Counted from the first letter of the stretch, positions 47,870-59,840 are shown. The stretch: DNA of 64,000 bases from Rallus limicola (GCA_022605955.1 JAKCOZ010000255.1:248001-312000), one strand, 5' to 3'. Numbers and translations are program-made. The notes: a model not told the origin generated them from the sequence alone.

Positions 47870-49339
47870 GTCCCTGGGACCAAGTAGAAATCTGAGGCTG
47901 GGTCATTCTGTCCTGGTTATGTGCCTGTCTTTTAGAGAGTCTCAGAGCTGTTTTGTTGTTTTGTTTGTGTAACAGAGAGTCATCTTTCCCCAGTCTTCAT
48001 TTGCTTCGTGTGGGACTGGAGCTTGACTCTGAAGCCCTGGCTCTGAAGCACCCTTGTCCTGAGCTGGCGTTTAGCAGCAGGATCACGTTACTAATGAGTA
48101 CATGTTTGAGCGCAAATAAAATAAATACATTTTATAAAACTCAGGCCAGTTTCAAATATTCAGGCAGCTGTCTCTGCCAGTCACCTGCCAGTTTATTGCT
48201 TCAAGTCCTTTCCTCTAACTTAAACTCCTCTTTTCCCCTGCTCAGGAATCAATTACTTTTGTTGTTCCTTTTTATTTACTGCTTTGGCTGTACACAGAAC
48301 CCTTCTTGGAAATCTCTTCTTTCCCAAGTATGGTACTTTGGCACATGAAATAATCTGGCTGTGGAAAAAAAAAAAAAAAACAAAAAACAACCTAACAAAA
48401 AAAACACCATTTGCATTTCCAGTATTTCTGTCCTGCTGGAAAGGGGGGAAAGAAAAAAAAAAAAAAGGGGGGGGGGGGGGAACTAGATTCCTTACTTGTA
48501 GAAGAACTGGCAGAATGAATCTATTAATTAAAGAGAACAGAAAGTTTGGGAATGTGTGATATTTCAGACTACTTTTCACATTTGGTTATGTCCTTCAGGA
48601 CCTTACTTGGTACTGTTTGGGAAAAGGGGGTAAAAGAAAGGAATTGTTTGTTTATTTGTTTGGTTTTCCTTTTTCCTGGTTTGGTTTTTTTTTCCTATTT
48701 ACCGAGGAAAGTTGCCCCACTGAGAACACTGCTTTACCTCCAGGCTCCTGGCCACAACATGTTCCTTCCACAGCTATTTTCTGTAGTAACTTCAGTTCCA
48801 TTTCTACCTAACAAGCTGTTCTAATATGTGTATGTGCTCATAAAAATAAATACATTCCCTGCTCTCTGTAATTGCATCAGCAGTTCCCAAACTTGTTGAA
48901 ACACAGGCTTGTTGTTAGCTCTCTGAATTGACTGTGAACAACTGTGTTTTCATGAGCCATCCTAAATCTTTGTAATCAAAGTGCTGATGGAGACAATGCT
49001 GCCATTGACCATGCTGAGCAGTCTCTGAACTTTACAGACCATTTGAGTACATCTTCCAGCCACCCTTCTCTGGTTTTTGCCTTTTTAAGTCGCAGAGAAT
49101 GCTCATGCTTTCTTCTGTTTGATGACCAATCTCCCACACCCTATGATCATCTTTTTTTTTGCTTGTCCCTGGGCTCCATCCAATGCTTCCAACATCTCCC
49201 TGCTTAATGCGGTGTCCAGCACGCATCCCAGGGTTGCAGGTACACTTGCAACAGAGTTTTGGCAGACAGGAGCACTTTAAAGCCAGCAGCGATTTCATGC
49301 ACACATATCCAAAGACATAATTTGACCCCAAGGAAGCCT
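47870..49339. other. non-coding with homopolymer tracts
   Basis: Contains an A16 run at 48365-48380 and the A14/G14 tract described separately. The block 48890-49040 is complex and mildly enhancer-like (TTTGTAATCAAAGTGCTGATGG). No genes recognised. Confidence 0.4.
48438..48482. repeat. 45-base polypurine tract with A14-G14 junction
   Basis: An unbroken purine run on the plus strand, including fourteen A (48453-48466) directly followed by fourteen G (48467-48480). It has triplex and quadruplex potential and is also a likely sequencing trouble spot. Confidence 0.9.
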
Positions 49340-49420
49340 GCAGTTAGACATGGATAGCAAGCATTTGATTACCTGTGTGCACCTTTAATTATATCAAGGT
49401 GCATGTAATTAAAAATGAAG
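49340..49420. promoter_or_regulatory. candidate element with perfect hairpin
   Basis: Arms TGCACCTT (49378-49385) and AAGGTGCA (49396-49403) are exact reverse complements around a ten-base spacer carrying TAATTA. A second ATGTAATTAA follows at once. The two AGGTG half-sites are E-box/T-box-like cores flanking a homeodomain core. No coding frame. Confidence 0.4.
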
Positions 49421-49659
49421 TGCCTGTTCACCGCTATGTTACTCCATTTCATGCTGGAATAATTGAAATGAGCGGGATTGTGCCCTGGTGAAAGTGGTGT
49501 AAAGCCACAGTGGGAGGGGTGTAAAGGTGTTCTCCAGTAAGTTTTGGTAGAGTTGGTGAGTCAAAGGCTCACACCTCGCAGGAAAGTTATCTTTCTCTAT
49601 ATCTAACAGAAATCCATAGGATGAGCACACATACCAGCACAAGCTATGGTTTCATCATT

Positions 49660-50365
49660 GATTAGCCAGTCTCATGACCTTTTCAGTGAGAGAAATAATT
49701 GGCAGTTTTAACTAACAATAAATTGATCCCATTATTCAGTATAGAATATTCCCCTGATTTCAAAAGGGATGCTTATTAAAGAGTCCAGCTACTTTCTATC
49801 AGTGTCATGCATATGTAAGTAAGCAGGGCTATTATATGCCATCTATGACAATAGCAGGACAAGTCATAAACACAAACATTCACACACACAGCCAGGTCTC
49901 CAAAGCTCCTGTTTGCCAATTACAGTAATGCTGATGACATATCTAGTTTAACGCACACAGCATTAAAATAGTCCCCACTTTTCTAGGAAAATCTAATTAC
50001 ACCAAGCCCAAGCACTCAATCAAACCTGTTATTCTGTGGCTAAACAGCCCAGTGTTAATGCAATTTGAGGAGATCCAGGCCGTGACTGGGAACGTCATGT
50101 ATTAACAATATCTAATGGGAGCTCCCGTAGGTAAATGAATATGCTAACAAGCAAGGTCGCTGCTAAATCTAATATCTTTAAGCTGTTTAATTCCAAACAG
50201 TCCCTTAATAAATCAATTGACCGGGAGAGCTGATGCCCCTATCAATTATTCAAGAGGGCAAATAAATATTTCAGATGATTTGATAGGAAGGCTAGTGCTG
50301 GTCTTATAGAAAGCTTTGCATTTCATTAGCCTCTTGCTAAAAGTTTTATAATGTGCGGAACAGTG
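49660..50365. promoter_or_regulatory. strong candidate conserved non-coding region (enhancer-like)
   Basis: About 700 bp of dense, complex sequence with no repeat relic except a short CA run at 49882-49890. Homeodomain-type cores recur throughout: CATTGATTAGCCAG near 49655, GAAATAATTGGCAG near 49693, CAATAAATTGATCCC near 49717, AATCTAATTACACC near 49991, CAGTGTTAATGC near 50051, AATATCTAATGGG near 50107, AATAAATCAATTGACCGGG near 50207 and CCTATCAATTATTC near 50238. GCTGTTTAATTCC and AAATAAATATTTCAG add further AT cores. No coding frame is meaningful. This is the largest and densest such block in the window. Function and conservation are inferred. Confidence 0.5.
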
Positions 50366-52899
50366 GTGGTTTTCCTTAATCTAGAAACCCCAAGCACGGG
50401 GAAGAAGACTGAGGTATCCTGCTTCAGCCACGTAGTCTGCCAGGGTCTCGATGACAGCTGACACAGGAAGAGGTGGGAATAACATCAGGCTTCCTAGTGA
50501 CAACTTCTCTTAGCCCAACAAATGTTGAGAGGAAAAGCAGAGCACATTTTCATTTCTGGGGAATCCGAAAGAAAAGTAATCTAAAGAAGCTGGGATTAGT
50601 GGTTAATACCATGTGCCATGCTGCCTTTTGTAAATGGAGGAAGTCATTTGTATTTGCATTGGATTATTTGTGTGTTTATGTTAATGCTGAGCCATGATTC
50701 AGGTTTGCCAAATGCAATTCCCTTGAAGGAAAAGCAGAGTTATTAAAAGAGGTGCTGCCTGTAATTGATCTGCTTTAAGTAAGTGAAGCTTGCAAAGTGC
50801 TTGAGATACTTGGATGGAAGAAGCCAGGAGTGCAAAATATTATTCTATAAGAGCAAAGTATTATTATTGTATCTGAAAAATTGCTGATCATTGAAACATA
50901 TGGTTTATTATAAAATCAATAAAGATAAAGTTACAAGAGAAAGGGAGAGAAAATGTACCTGTCGCTGGAGAACAAAGGAGAGGGAAGTCCCTGAGGAAGC
51001 TTCTTGTTTAAGTGTCTGTAAATTTGCTTGCCTCTGTCCAATCCATTTGTACCACTAATACAGATTAAAAGTCAATGATTACTTATACAAGCATTTCAAT
51101 TTATGAAAAGAAATCTGTGTAATAAAAAAATAGCCTCTTGTTCTGCAGTGCATCGCTAGATCAGTGCATGAATCTCTGTCTCCCCGTGATGACAAGTCAG
51201 GGTCTGCATTCTTTCCATAGCTTTGCCACCCAAAGTGTCTCTTCCATAGAGAATCCCCTCTAGGAACATGGTGAAGAAACAGGCTTAGGATGTAAGCGTA
51301 TTGGCACCAAAGACATCAGCACTGGGCCTGAAGCTTCCCATTGAGTCTCATCAGTATAAAGAACCTAAGAAATGAGTTTCTTGGAACATCGGTGAGCAAG
51401 GAAGTCTCTGCTCTGCAAGGTGTTCTGCTTGCAATGGTGCGAAGTCCTCAGTCCTTGTGGCCGGGGTTCATGTGCTGATGCGAAGTGGGAATTAAATCCT
51501 GCTCCCACTGAGTTATAGCCTGGATGAAATTCTCTGCACGGTCATTTCCAAAGATTTCCTCCCCACTCATGGAGCCCTGCATAAGGGATTTTCTAAAGTA
51601 CGAGGGAGAGGAATTTCAGCTACAGAAGTCCTGCTGGTAGGAAGGTGGTTTAAAAATTAGATGTAAAGAAAGTTTTAAAATCATTTTGGACACGTAAGAA
51701 AACACTACACTTTCAGAAGCTTGACTTGAAAACCATCTGACACTCCAGACTGGGTCCTCAGCAGAAATAGCCTGACTTACGCCTCCTCTAGAACAGGCTC
51801 TTGGTTTCTTCTGCTTCTTCTCCCTAAATAGCAAGATCCATATAAAAATCATTGAATGAGGATCTTCTATGGCAGCAGTTTTACATTGCAAATTACTCAA
51901 TGAGGTATGAAAGAGACATCTCGGCTGTGCAAAATCATAATTTAAATGTTAGGTTTGGTTTATTTTCAGCTTCATGACTCAATGGAGTAGATCCTCTGTA
52001 TGGAATTGAAAGTAAAATCTGATCAAGTTTAAAATCAGATTCAGGGATTTCAAACTTATCATCAAGTAACCTTTCTCTTCATCTCAAAATGCCATGTTGT
52101 CATGTGTATGCTGAGGCTGTGAGCCACAGAAAATTGCACAGCAAAGTGGGAAGGGGAATTACCCTGTGTGTGGATAATATAAAAGTAATATAGGATATTA
52201 AGACAAAGTGGAATTATTAACTAAACATAAAACTTGAATACTAGGAAGCTTTTTAAAATTTTAAGTCTAGTTTCTACTTGTTAAAAATAAACACTTTCAG
52301 TAAAAAAACCTTTACTCATATGAGAATATATGGCTCACAAATACATGTAAGAGTAGGTCTGTGTTTCTATTTTCAAGCGGAAGCACTCGTTTAACCTCTT
52401 GCAAAATCTATTTTTATTAGAGGGTACAGTATCCCTAGCAATTTGTTGGAAAAACAGAGGTAAAGCCATGTGGGAAATTGGTGGAAGAGGTTGGTTTTTT
52501 CCCTTATTTTTTCCCCCGTTTTTACTTTGCATTAAAACAGGAATTCTCAAAACATTTTCTTTAGTTTCAGTTCATGGCAGGTCTTTGAGTTTCAGCTATT
52601 CATGAGGACCTCAAGGGCAATATTGGTGAGGATTTACTAAATATTTGGTGCAGAAAATTATACACAGTTCTTTATTGCATTAAATCTTGTGTGTCTGGAC
52701 AAGGATAGTGGAGGAAGTACATCACAGTCAGGTCTAGCAATTATCAAAGTCTTCATGTTTCTTTTACTCTGATAATTTCAGACTTCCATGAAGGACAGGG
52801 TCTATACTAATGCGTTTGTCCACCTATGCTCTTCTCGCCTAATTATATGCAACCATGCTGATTTGTCAGCAAAGCTTCTGCTATTAGTAAGAATTGTTT
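50366..52899. other. non-coding, nothing recognised
   Basis: Unique sequence. The short frames at 50473-50697 and 51616-51900 have no family resemblance. No repeats or RNA genes recognised. Confidence 0.45.
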
Positions 52900-53340
52900 T
52901 GAGGATGTGCCCGCTCACAGAAGTACATGGTGATGCTGCTGACGTCACTTTTGTCCTTTAGTTCCTTTATTATTTTTTTAAAAATAAAATATAGAGAGGA
53001 TAATAATGAGAAAGTGTTCGTCTAACTCATTCACAAGGTTCTACCTGCCATCCCTTATGCTCAATGAGTATGTGAGGGCACTGTTAGGCATATGTGCATG
53101 TAAATTACCTCTAACTGCTCATCTCTATTATAGGCAATTACACTAATGTGCTGGAATGATACATTTAGTGTCTTCAGAAGATAGAAGCTGGGTGGAGGGC
53201 AGACTGATTTGAAGATCAATCTGGATGAAACAAAGAGTGGTATTTATTTGGCAGACCACTGGGGAGAGCTGGCTAAAACTGCAGAATGAGATAACATTAG
53301 CCATTTGATAAGTGAGGCTTGCAATTTAGGAGTCTTATTT
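52900..53340. promoter_or_regulatory. candidate conserved non-coding element with a full CRE
   Basis: Begins near a palindromic cAMP-response element, TGACGTCA at 52940-52947. It continues with GGATAATAATGAG, AAATTACCTCTAACTGC, GGCAATTACACTAATGTGC and GATAACATTAGCCATTTG. No repeat signature or coding frame. CRE sites bind CREB/ATF factors; use of this one is inferred. Confidence 0.4.
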
Positions 53341-56300
53341 GCTTTTAATTTAAAAAAAAAAGAAAAAAATGAAAAAAAGTCTGTGGATTTCTAGGCTAAG
53401 ATTAGGAACTACTCCTGTCTATCTGTATAATAGCTATTTCAGGCAGTATGAACTGGCAACCAGGAAATGTGTCAGGTATTGGAGTTTGACCTATCCAGTC
53501 AATGCCTTTATTCAGGTGTCAAAATTCAGGTTCCCTTGCTCATACAGGTTAGGCAGAGCCCCTGCAGTGACTACCTGTGAGCAATAACATGAGATGCCAG
53601 CATTCTCTGTGCAGTTCCCAGCAATCCTACAGAGTTTCTCTGTTTGGACAAGGGGAATTCAACATGCTTTCTTGTCTGTGCTTCACCACTGTGACTTTAA
53701 ACTCTTGAAATGCTCTTTCCTGGACAAATTTTGTTGGCTAAAAAGAGAAAAAGTAGAAGAAAAAAAAGCTGAACTCATAACAGCAGTACTTTTTGGTGGC
53801 ATTTGTTCCATTCTGGCTGCTTTTCCGTGTGGGGCAAAGTTCAGGTGACTTCATATTGGTGCTTGAGTCTCAAACGCTTTACTTTTAAGTTATGAGCAGA
53901 TGATTCCTCTACAGCTGCTGTCAACACAGAGTACTGAGGTGTGGAGAGAGAAATTTCCAGATTAAAAATACCAGCTATCCCCAGGACCTTCCCTTCCAGA
54001 GTACCACCGTGACCATGGGCTGTTTCTGGTACTCATTCACATTCTAGCCTTGCTTCTACTTTCATTTGTGAAGAAACAGTGCGAAGTTGCATGAAGTTAA
54101 CTATGAGGGTTGAGTGAGGCAACGCTGCCTAATATTAATAATAGAGCATGAGTTTGCTATTTTTATAATTATTTTGCATCTGGTAAATCTTACAGGAAGC
54201 TTGGGATAGAAAGTTTTTATACTCTGGGTTTCTATTTCAAATAGCCTTATTATGTCAGTGACATATTAAATATTTTTATCTGATACTATAAAATGTCTTG
54301 ATCAGAACAACCTACGCAGGTAATTTGTCCCGCTGAAAGCAGTGAGAGAGTCTAAGTGCAAGAAATGGGCTCACATCGATGCTTTGTGAAGTGAAGGAAC
54401 AGTAAATAGGAAAAAAAAGGAAGCAGCCTGGTTGTCTTCTACCTCCGTATTACAACAAAATACTATCAGTAGTTTCCATGGTAGCTTAAAGAAATCCTGA
54501 ACGCTACGACTTAACACGGGGCGCACTGCCTGTACTGTGATGGTCAGAAGCGATGATGATGGTCATGATGAGCTGTTTTGATAACAAGTGTTTGGTAATC
54601 CTGACTGCTTGGGGGTGACAGAAGGAGCATGCTTCAGAGGGACACTGGCCGGTGTGATGGTACAAGGGCAGAGGGCACAAGGCACAAGATCAAATGATGA
54701 AACAAGGTTGTGTGCATCTGTGGGGAGAAAAAGAAAGGGTGGATAAAGGGAAAAGAAAGACAGCTCTGCTCCCAATGTGAATAAAAGGCAGAATACATGC
54801 TTTTCAAATAACTCAGTAAATGTTATAGCAAGGACCTGCTTTTTATAGGGATTTCACGTTTTAGATTTGGCTGCACCATGAGGGGATTACTTCCTGATGC
54901 TTAATAAATGCAGAAAAGAGATTCGAAGGGCCACGCATGCACACACACGCACACATGCATGCAACTTAGATGTCCAGCAGATAAGTGCAGTATTTTGTTT
55001 ACAAGGAGATATTACACTGGAAATCCTATTAGCAATCAGACAGTCTGCTGCCTGGATTTAATAAACTTCAACCAAAGGAGTTATTCAGCCTGGCATATTA
55101 ACCCCTAAGGGCTTGGTTTTCTATTGTAGGTGCACCCCCAACTTCCCACTGTGGGCAGAAGGAGGGTTTTGCCAGTCAAAGTGTTTAAAATCAAGAGAGA
55201 AATTCATGGAGACTCCAGATAGCAAGATTTTATTGCACTTCCACTTGCAACGCAGTGATGTTTGTGCTCCTTAAATAACGCCTCATCATCATGAAATCTC
55301 CCCCCAGCCCCAGATCTTAGTCCCATGGCATTTGGCATTGTGAGAAGGATGGAGGGCCATATCCCTTTTCTGGGGAGCAAGGCTGTGATTTAGAAAGGGG
55401 CTGTAGCAGACAGCCTCCATCCCCTCAGCGTCCGCCTGTGTAACACTCGCTGCACCATCGTAGCTTAAAAAGACAACAAGCAGATGGAGAACGGGGAAGT
55501 AGGATGCAACACACACAAATTAAAAAGTCGCAGATGTGGTAGACGCATATCCTATTAGTTCTGTCTAGAGTTGGTTGAAAAACGCAAGGGATAAAAATTC
55601 AAATGACTGCTGAATAAAAAAAAATAAATGTGTTGAGGTATGTAATATTTTAACCTCCTTCTTTAGCTTTACCTTGTGTCATTTCCTTCCTCTCAAGGCT
55701 GAGGATGTACATGGGTTGAAGTGAGAGGCTTAGGGAGGAAAACACTCTTTAAAGAATTACAGGGTTTGACTGTATGAATCTTCCACAGGTGAGACTTTTT
55801 AAGAGGTGCTTGGTTTGCTTACATCTTGAAACCTGTTGAGTATTTTCACTCTTAGGTAAGATCTTCAAAGATCCTGAAATCTATAATCAGACTGGAGATT
55901 TTTATCTTTATTATCTTCAGGGATTCATTAAGCTAACAGATAATTTAGGCTCTGGCTCTGAACAAGAAAATTCAGATCTGAATTTTGCTCTGGTCAAGTG
56001 TTATCACAGGATCAGAAAATCCTGAAATGATGCAATGACTTAGTTTTTGGGTTTTTCTTTTACTTCTTAAACTCTCTTTTCAGCTTTTCTCTGTCATGCA
56101 TCTTAAGCTATTAGCAGTGATTACACTCACAGTTTACGACTCTTTCTCTGCTTATTTAAACTCAGCCCTCTCCCAGTCTGCTTTTCTAACTGTATGTCTT
56201 CTCTTGAGGATGCATCATTTAGCACCACCGCTCTGATTTTCACTCCCTTTCATTCTCTATGAACTGAGGGTTTTTTGACAAATTTTGATCCTTTCTGAAA

Positions 56301-56549
56301 ATACCTGGCTTAGTTTTATAATATTATTTATTTTTATAGCCCAAAGCCCAGCAGGTGAAGAAAAAAATTGAAGACAATTTGGTAAATAATGAACACAGGG
56401 GATGACATATTATTTTCCTGCAATGAGGAATAAATGCACTTTATTAAGTGACCTTTCCTCCAGTGGCTGCCAAGAAATTGGAGATAATAAAGCTCTTACT
56501 TGCAGAGGATTTTAGTTGAGAGGAGGTAGCACTTAAAAAAAAAAAGGTC
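53341..56549. other. non-coding, nothing recognised apart from simple repeats
   Basis: A-rich stretch at 53351-53378 and an AC-type microsatellite at 54933-54962 with GCATGC ends. Short frames show no recognisable products. Confidence 0.45.
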
Positions 56550-56960
56550 CATTCCTTTATTAAACCCTTGTTGCAGCAACATCAGTGTCGGCCAAAGCAT
56601 GTTATTGAGACTATTTGTGTTGTGGTTTTGCCCTTCTTTTAATTTATTTATTCTTGTAAATCCTCTGATTCAATTACTGTTGCAAATGAGAGTTTAATTC
56701 CCCACTCTGATACTTTTCTGATTTGCAGATGTTTATCCTGAGTCTTGCTTTACTCTTCCATGTCTTTTCAGGAGGCGTAGCATGCTCGCAGTGAATTGCA
56801 CTGGGGCTGGCATGTGCGTGTGAGTGCCAGCTGCCTGCGTTTAGCCATTGATTCCATGTATGATCATCAGCAACTTAATCAGCTTTACATCTAAAGGGGT
56901 TACTGCGACTGATGACCAATGGGAATCTTTCCACCGGTTTCAAGTGTATTAACGCTCTAA
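56550..56960. promoter_or_regulatory. candidate conserved non-coding element
   Basis: Complex block with TTCAATTACTGTTGC, GAGAGTTTAATTCCCC, GTTTAGCCATTGATTCC, ACTTAATCAGC and GTGTATTAACGCTCTAATCC. Some CpGs (GGCGTAG, TGCGACTG). No coding frame or repeat signature. Inferred enhancer. Confidence 0.4.
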
Positions 56961-57000
56961 TCCAAAGTGGGAGGGATGGCTGGGAGAGGACAAGCGGCTC

Positions 57001-57063
57001 TGTGTGTGTGTGTGGTGTCCGCTGTGCATGTGAGTGAGGGACATGCTGAAGCTTTGGGGGGGG
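57001..57063. repeat. short TG run and G-run
   Basis: TG repeat at 57001-57014 and a run of about ten G ending near 57063. Low-complexity sequence only. Confidence 0.75.
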
Positions 57064-57543
57064 GTGATCTCCAGGAAGGAGTTATAACTCTTGTAGGTTG
57101 TGTCCGGAGTGACTGCACCACTCATGCACACCTACAGCTGCTGTGTGGTTGTGTGTTTTAAAGGTTTTCTATGGCAGGCTGATTTTGCTTTAGGACAAGT
57201 TTCTCTCAGGTAAAGTTGTAGTGTCTCACCTGTGAGGACATAAAGTATTTGGCCCAATAACTTTATAGGTGCTCTTGAGGTCGACTGAATGGATGATCTC
57301 TGTGCACTCTATTTCTTTCAACACTGTAAAATGTAAGAGATTTTTCCAGCGGCGTCTTCTGCCCATGAAACCTGTGCTTTGGGCTCACAGATGAGTCAAC
57401 ATGAGCTAGACACGTCTTCTCACAGGGCTCAACACATTCCATAACCCTCAGTTTGTGAGACTAGGCCACACACCAGGCTAGTTCCTGGAGAAAGCCATAG
57501 CCGAAGTTGAAGATCTGGTCCTTGAGCCCTGCAGCCAATGCCA

Positions 57544-57619
57544 CCATGCTCTAATTGAGCATGGGTTAGGGACAATCCTGTGCTAGAAACTGCAGTTTGA
57601 GCTCAAGCACAAACTGCAG
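57544..57619. repeat. two adjacent perfect hairpins
   Basis: Hairpin one: CCATGCTC (57544-57551) and GAGCATGG (57557-57564), eight paired bases around a TAATT loop. Hairpin two: CTGCAGTTTG (57590-57599) and CAAACTGCAG (57610-57619), ten paired bases around a ten-base loop. A third self-complementary run, ACATATATATGT, follows at 57620. This could be a palindromic transposon relic or a structured RNA segment; neither is recognised. Confidence 0.7.
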
Positions 57620-57882
57620 ACATATATATGTATTTTAAAGGATATCATATCTCACCTTAAATATGTATAAATGAAAACGAGGTTGGGTACCGGTGAGGGA
57701 GACTGACAGAGGAATCAGAACATGAGCCCACAAATCCTTCTTGAAGGTTCCCCCCTCCCCAAGTTACTAAAAGCATCAAGGAAGAGAAAAAGAAGCAGAG
57801 ATATAAAATGCAAGTAGCACTTTTTAATAGATTTTTCTTCCTTTTCCCCAAAGGGTTCAGCTGCAGAGAAAGAGTGGAACAT

Positions 57883-58020
57883 AATAATCCTTAGCATTTA
57901 TATAGCACTTTACATTTCCAAAGCTCTGTACAAACATTAACTGATCAATCTTCACAACACCCCTGTGAGTTAGGGATGTATGATTAACCCCATTTTACAT
58001 TGGGGGAAACCATAACATTT
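57883..58020 (-). repeat. MIR-family SINE relic
   Basis: TAGCATTTATATAGCACTTTACA, then CAAACATTAACTGATCAATC, CTTCACAACACCCCTGTGAG and AACCCCATTTTACATTGGGG match the reverse complement of the MIR 3' half. Well preserved for its age. Confidence 0.75.
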
Positions 58021-58059
58021 CAGAGCCTGACTTCCCCCACCCCTCCGGAGGTGCACGGT

Positions 58060-58125
58060 TCTTGCAGATCCCATTGATTTAAATAGGAGTTATCCTCCAC
58101 ACTTCTGAACACAGGGTGCTTTGCG
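58060..58125. repeat. ancient amniote interspersed-repeat fragment
   Basis: CCCATTGATTTAAATAGGAG resembles the CATTGAAGTCAATGGGAGTT core of the repeat family seen at 19272, 33346, 37560 and 59755. It lies directly after the MIR relic. Confidence 0.35.
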
Positions 58126-59179
58126 ACAGCCTCAGGGCTACATTGCCAGTCTGTGGCTGATGCTCCAAAGGGTCTGTCTTCCCTTCCCCTGCTCTCACCG
58201 TTGGACAGCCCAGGCTTTTGCACATCTCCGCCTTTCCATTTCCTCGGTGGAGTGGGACCAGTGACTGGAATTTCAAGAAGCAAAACTATACCTGGATGAT
58301 GTGCCTACTCGAATATTGTAAAATTGTCCTTATTTGGATCCCCTAGGGAAAAGCCTATTATCCCAATGTCTTTTCTCTTTTCTTTCTTTCTTTTTTTTCC
58401 TCTTCTTTTCCAACCCCTGGAATGATTTAAAATGAAATGTAATCCTGTATTGAGTGAACGCACACAAATACAATGATATACCTGCTACTTGATGCCTTTT
58501 TCTTCCTTTCTTTTTCAGTCTTTTCTTGATAATTTCCTGTGTTTTAGAGAAAATGGCAGGTGGAGTAGGGGATTAATGCAAAAAAGCATCTTTTTTATTT
58601 TTTTTTCTTCTAGCGTAGGAATAAATAGATGTCTTTAGCATGAAATCTTGGTGTAAATTGTTGAATTGTATTAACTTTTTAATGCTTCCTGAGTTTCCAT
58701 CCCCTGAGCATGGATTACCTGTTAAAGCGGAGCTCTGCTTTTGCAGGAGATGGAACTGTGTGGCAGTGCTGTCATTTTGCTTTGCTCCCTGTTTTGCTCC
58801 TAGCCGTTGGTCTCCTGAGCCACAGATGCTTCCCATATTAATTCACTTTGGGGAATTCACATCAGGGGAAAAACAGTGCATTCCCTCAGAGAGGATGCCC
58901 AGTTGTGGATAAAAGAAACTTGTCTGCAAAGTCATGTCCTTTAGGAAGGGTGACTCCATATAACATGCAGGAGGAACAGGGCAAGAGTAGGAGAAGGCTA
59001 GAAGAGAGAACCTTAGGTTTCTGCAGTAGCTAATGAGGGCTGACTCTGGGATGGTTCATGCAGAGAATGCAAATAATGATAACAAAGACTGTGAAGATAG
59101 CTACTGGCCACCGCAAAGAACATAGCCTACCAAGTGCATGTTTCTCCCTTAGGACCGGGTACTGAAGAGCTCATAGGAG
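58126..59179. other. non-coding, nothing recognised
   Basis: Contains a pyrimidine tract at 58370-58412. Overlapping short frames at 58573-58912 on both strands show no recognisable products. Confidence 0.45.
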
Positions 59180-59260
59180 TCACTGCTACTTGCTCTTAAT
59201 CATCAATATTCACCTTTTTGGGCCTCCTAATTAGCTCAAAGAACATTGAACTTCGCTAGG
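59180..59260. promoter_or_regulatory. candidate conserved non-coding element (short)
   Basis: Contains TCTTAATCATCAATATTCACC and GGCCTCCTAATTAGCTC, two homeodomain-type clusters about 20 bases apart. Inferred. Confidence 0.3.
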
Positions 59261-59754
59261 AAATGGATTTTTTGTTCTTCTCCAGTAGGTCTTAGGCAGG
59301 AAGAAAAATATTTCTAAATAAGCCTGATGGAGAAGAGGGATCAGATAATTTTAAGAATACCCTCAAATGTCATTGCTTTGGGTACTTTGTATATTTATTC
59401 ATTGTTTATTTACTTGGAAAATACAGTGTCAGTACAGTAATAGGAGGCTCAAGAAAGCTGCTGCTTCTGCACAGGGATGTGACCTGTAGTTTATTGTTTT
59501 TTATCTGTATTATTGAATCTTTTGATTTGGGAGCTGTGCAAAACAGCTTTTCGTTCTGAATCTTAATCAGAAGAGTGTGTTAATTAAATATACTTCTAAT
59601 GAAACTAGTTTGAAATGAGACATGCAGGCCAGACTCTTCCCCTTTGGAAGTTAATGAGAGATATTGAGGGGACTGGATTTTTTTTTGATGGGGGAGCTGG
59701 CCATTGATCTAGAGGTGAGCATTACTGTAATGAAGGCTTATAAAATAAGATCAT

Positions 59755-59840
59755 CCTCTGATCTCTGTTGCACCTGAAATTGGTGAAGTCCCTCCAGATT
59801 TTCACTGGTGGAAGAGAAGCTCTGAATTTGGCCCCCTACT
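59755..59840. repeat. ancient amniote interspersed-repeat fragment
   Basis: GGTGAAGTCCCTCCAGATTTTCACTGG-type order followed by CTCTGAATTTGGCCCCC fits the GAAGTCAATGGAGTT ... CAGAATTTGGCCC pattern. Confidence 0.4.

Noticed and set aside
58020..58283. 87-codon minus-strand frame
   Set aside because: Runs into ancient repeat relic sequence and overlaps another minus-strand frame; no recognisable product.
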